Assembly (NCBI GenBank): GCA_006226265.1
Contig: SBHH01000031.1
Location: 1-6,586 of the forward strand
DNA: 6,586 nt
Origin: Alphaproteobacteria bacterium
GTDB lineage: Bacteria > Pseudomonadota > Alphaproteobacteria > Sneathiellales > Sneathiellaceae
Direction of reading: 5' to 3'
Both the position numbers and the translations under genes were made by a program. Positions 5,791 to 6,586 of the stretch are shown in pieces (positions within the stretch are counted from its first letter, which is position 1; each line of letters opens with the position of its first letter). Below the pieces are notes generated by a model that saw only the letters and a list, made by a program, of their open reading frames with translations, was not told where the DNA came from and ran no database searches.

Positions 5791-6586
5791 TTATTTCGCC
5801 GGCCAGGGAAGAGAATAGGTTTTCACATTGGTGAAGAATTTCATCGCTTCCAGCACGCCTTCCTTCACGCCGTTGCCCGAATCCTTCACGCCGCCGAAAG
5901 GCGACATTTCGATTCTGTAACCCGGCTGCTCCCAGATATTGACCGTCCCGACATCAAGACCGTCGATAAAGCGGGTCATCCGCTCGAAACGATTCGTGCA
6001 GACACCGGCCGACAATCCAAAGGGCGTGGAATTGGAGATTTTAATGAGCGCCTCGTCATCATCGGGGACGCGGACAATAGGCACGACGGGACCGAAGGTT
6101 TCCTCGAACACCAGTTCACTGTCATGAGGCACATGATCAACGACGATGGGCGGCAGAAGCGCGCCCTCGCGGCCCGGATGATAAAGAATTTTCGCGCCCT
6201 GCTTTTCGGCGGCGAAAACCCGCTTCTCGAAAGTTTCGGCGGCTTCGGCATGGACGACGCAGCCGAGTTGCGTTTCCGGATCCTCCGGATCACCAAATTT
6301 GATTTTCTTTGCATTCTCGAGGATATGCGGAACGATCCTATCGGCAATACTTTCTTGCACCAGAATGCGTTTGACCGCCGTGCAGCGCTGCCCCGAATTA
6401 CCCGTCGCACCCGCAACCGCAATGGCCGCGGCACGCACCAGATCATCGTCATCGAGATCGTTGAGGATAATGAGCGGATCATTCCCGCCGAGCTCCAGCG
6501 CCGTGCGCTTGTAACCGGCCTTGGACGCAATCATCTTGCCAACCGGCACCCCGCCCGTGAAAGTGATGATGTCGATATTCTCATTG
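5791..6586 (-). CDS. phnY: Phosphonoacetaldehyde dehydrogenase, C-terminal part (5' end outside window)
   Basis: PhnY oxidises phosphonoacetaldehyde to phosphonoacetate with NAD+, the middle step of the PhnW-PhnY-PhnA route of AEP breakdown in the cytoplasm. The open frame continues unbroken to the window edge, giving 264 of an expected roughly 480 residues. The GTG at 6549 is an internal valine codon, not a start, because the preceding in-frame residues ITFTGG (7-12 of the visible part) are the conserved aldehyde dehydrogenase motif. The general-base glutamate lies in LELGGND (Glu31), the catalytic cysteine in GQRCTAVKR (Cys68), 37 residues later. FEETFGP (about 180-186) and [12 protein letters not shown] near the end are further family motifs. 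The C-terminus, [13 protein letters not shown], is like that of PhnY proteins, and the GQRC arginine fits phosphonate binding in the family. A related aldehyde dehydrogenase with another substrate is possible, but the adjoining AEP importer argues for PhnY. A clear terminator follows. Confidence 0.87.
   Translation of the reverse strand, partial: NENIDIITFTGGVPVGKMIASKAGYKRTALELGGNDPLIILNDLDDDDLVRAAAIAVAGATGNSGQRCTAVKRILVQESIADRIVPHILENAKKIKFGDPEDPETQLGCVVHAEAAETFEKRVFAAEKQGAKILYHPGREGALLPPIVVDHVPHDSELVFEETFGPVVPIVRVPDDDEALIKISNSTPFGLSAGVCTNRFERMTRFIDGLDVGTVNIWEQPGYRIEMSPFGGVKDSGNGVKEGVLEAMKFFTNVKTYSLPWPAK

Overview
This 6.6 kb window is bacterial and most likely from an alphaproteobacterium. 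That assignment is an inference from the PhnY-type aldehyde dehydrogenase paired with a putative 2-aminoethylphosphonate (AEP) ABC transporter, from the protein sequence style, and from coding DNA of moderate to high G+C with AT-rich intergenic gaps. No rRNA, tRNA, CRISPR array, insertion sequence or phage gene was found.

Layout. Positions 1-451, plus strand: an AT-rich leader and a small stand-alone FlgC-like flagellar rod protein. Positions 471-1172 (or 1196), minus strand and convergent with it: an Sfp-type 4'-phosphopantetheinyl transferase. Only 19 bases separate the two genes, and a small inverted repeat overlaps both stop codons. Positions 1267-5543, minus strand: a complete three-gene ABC importer transcribed in the order binding protein, ATPase, fused permease. 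A 247-base regulatory gap (5544-5790) precedes it. Positions 5791-6586, minus strand: the C-terminal 264 residues of a phosphonoacetaldehyde dehydrogenase (PhnY), whose 5' end lies beyond the window.

How the genes work together. The binding protein captures a phosphonate, most probably AEP, in the periplasm. The permease and ATPase import it. In the known PhnW-PhnY-PhnA route, the transaminase PhnW makes phosphonoacetaldehyde, PhnY oxidises it to phosphonoacetate, and PhnA hydrolyses that to acetate and phosphate. PhnW and PhnA are not in the window and would be expected beyond 6586 or elsewhere. Transport genes and phnY share a strand, but a good intrinsic terminator (5714-5739) separates them, so they are probably at least partly separate transcription units. 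A second terminator-like hairpin (4477-4511) sits between the binding-protein and ATPase genes and would favour excess binding protein.

The pathway is known. The points most worth a second look are the large extra periplasmic segment in the permease (about residues 57-165), the intra-operon attenuator, the cluster of palindromes and 11-base-phased repeats upstream of the binding-protein gene, and the orphan FlgC paralogue. I saw no convincing evidence of a wholly new system.
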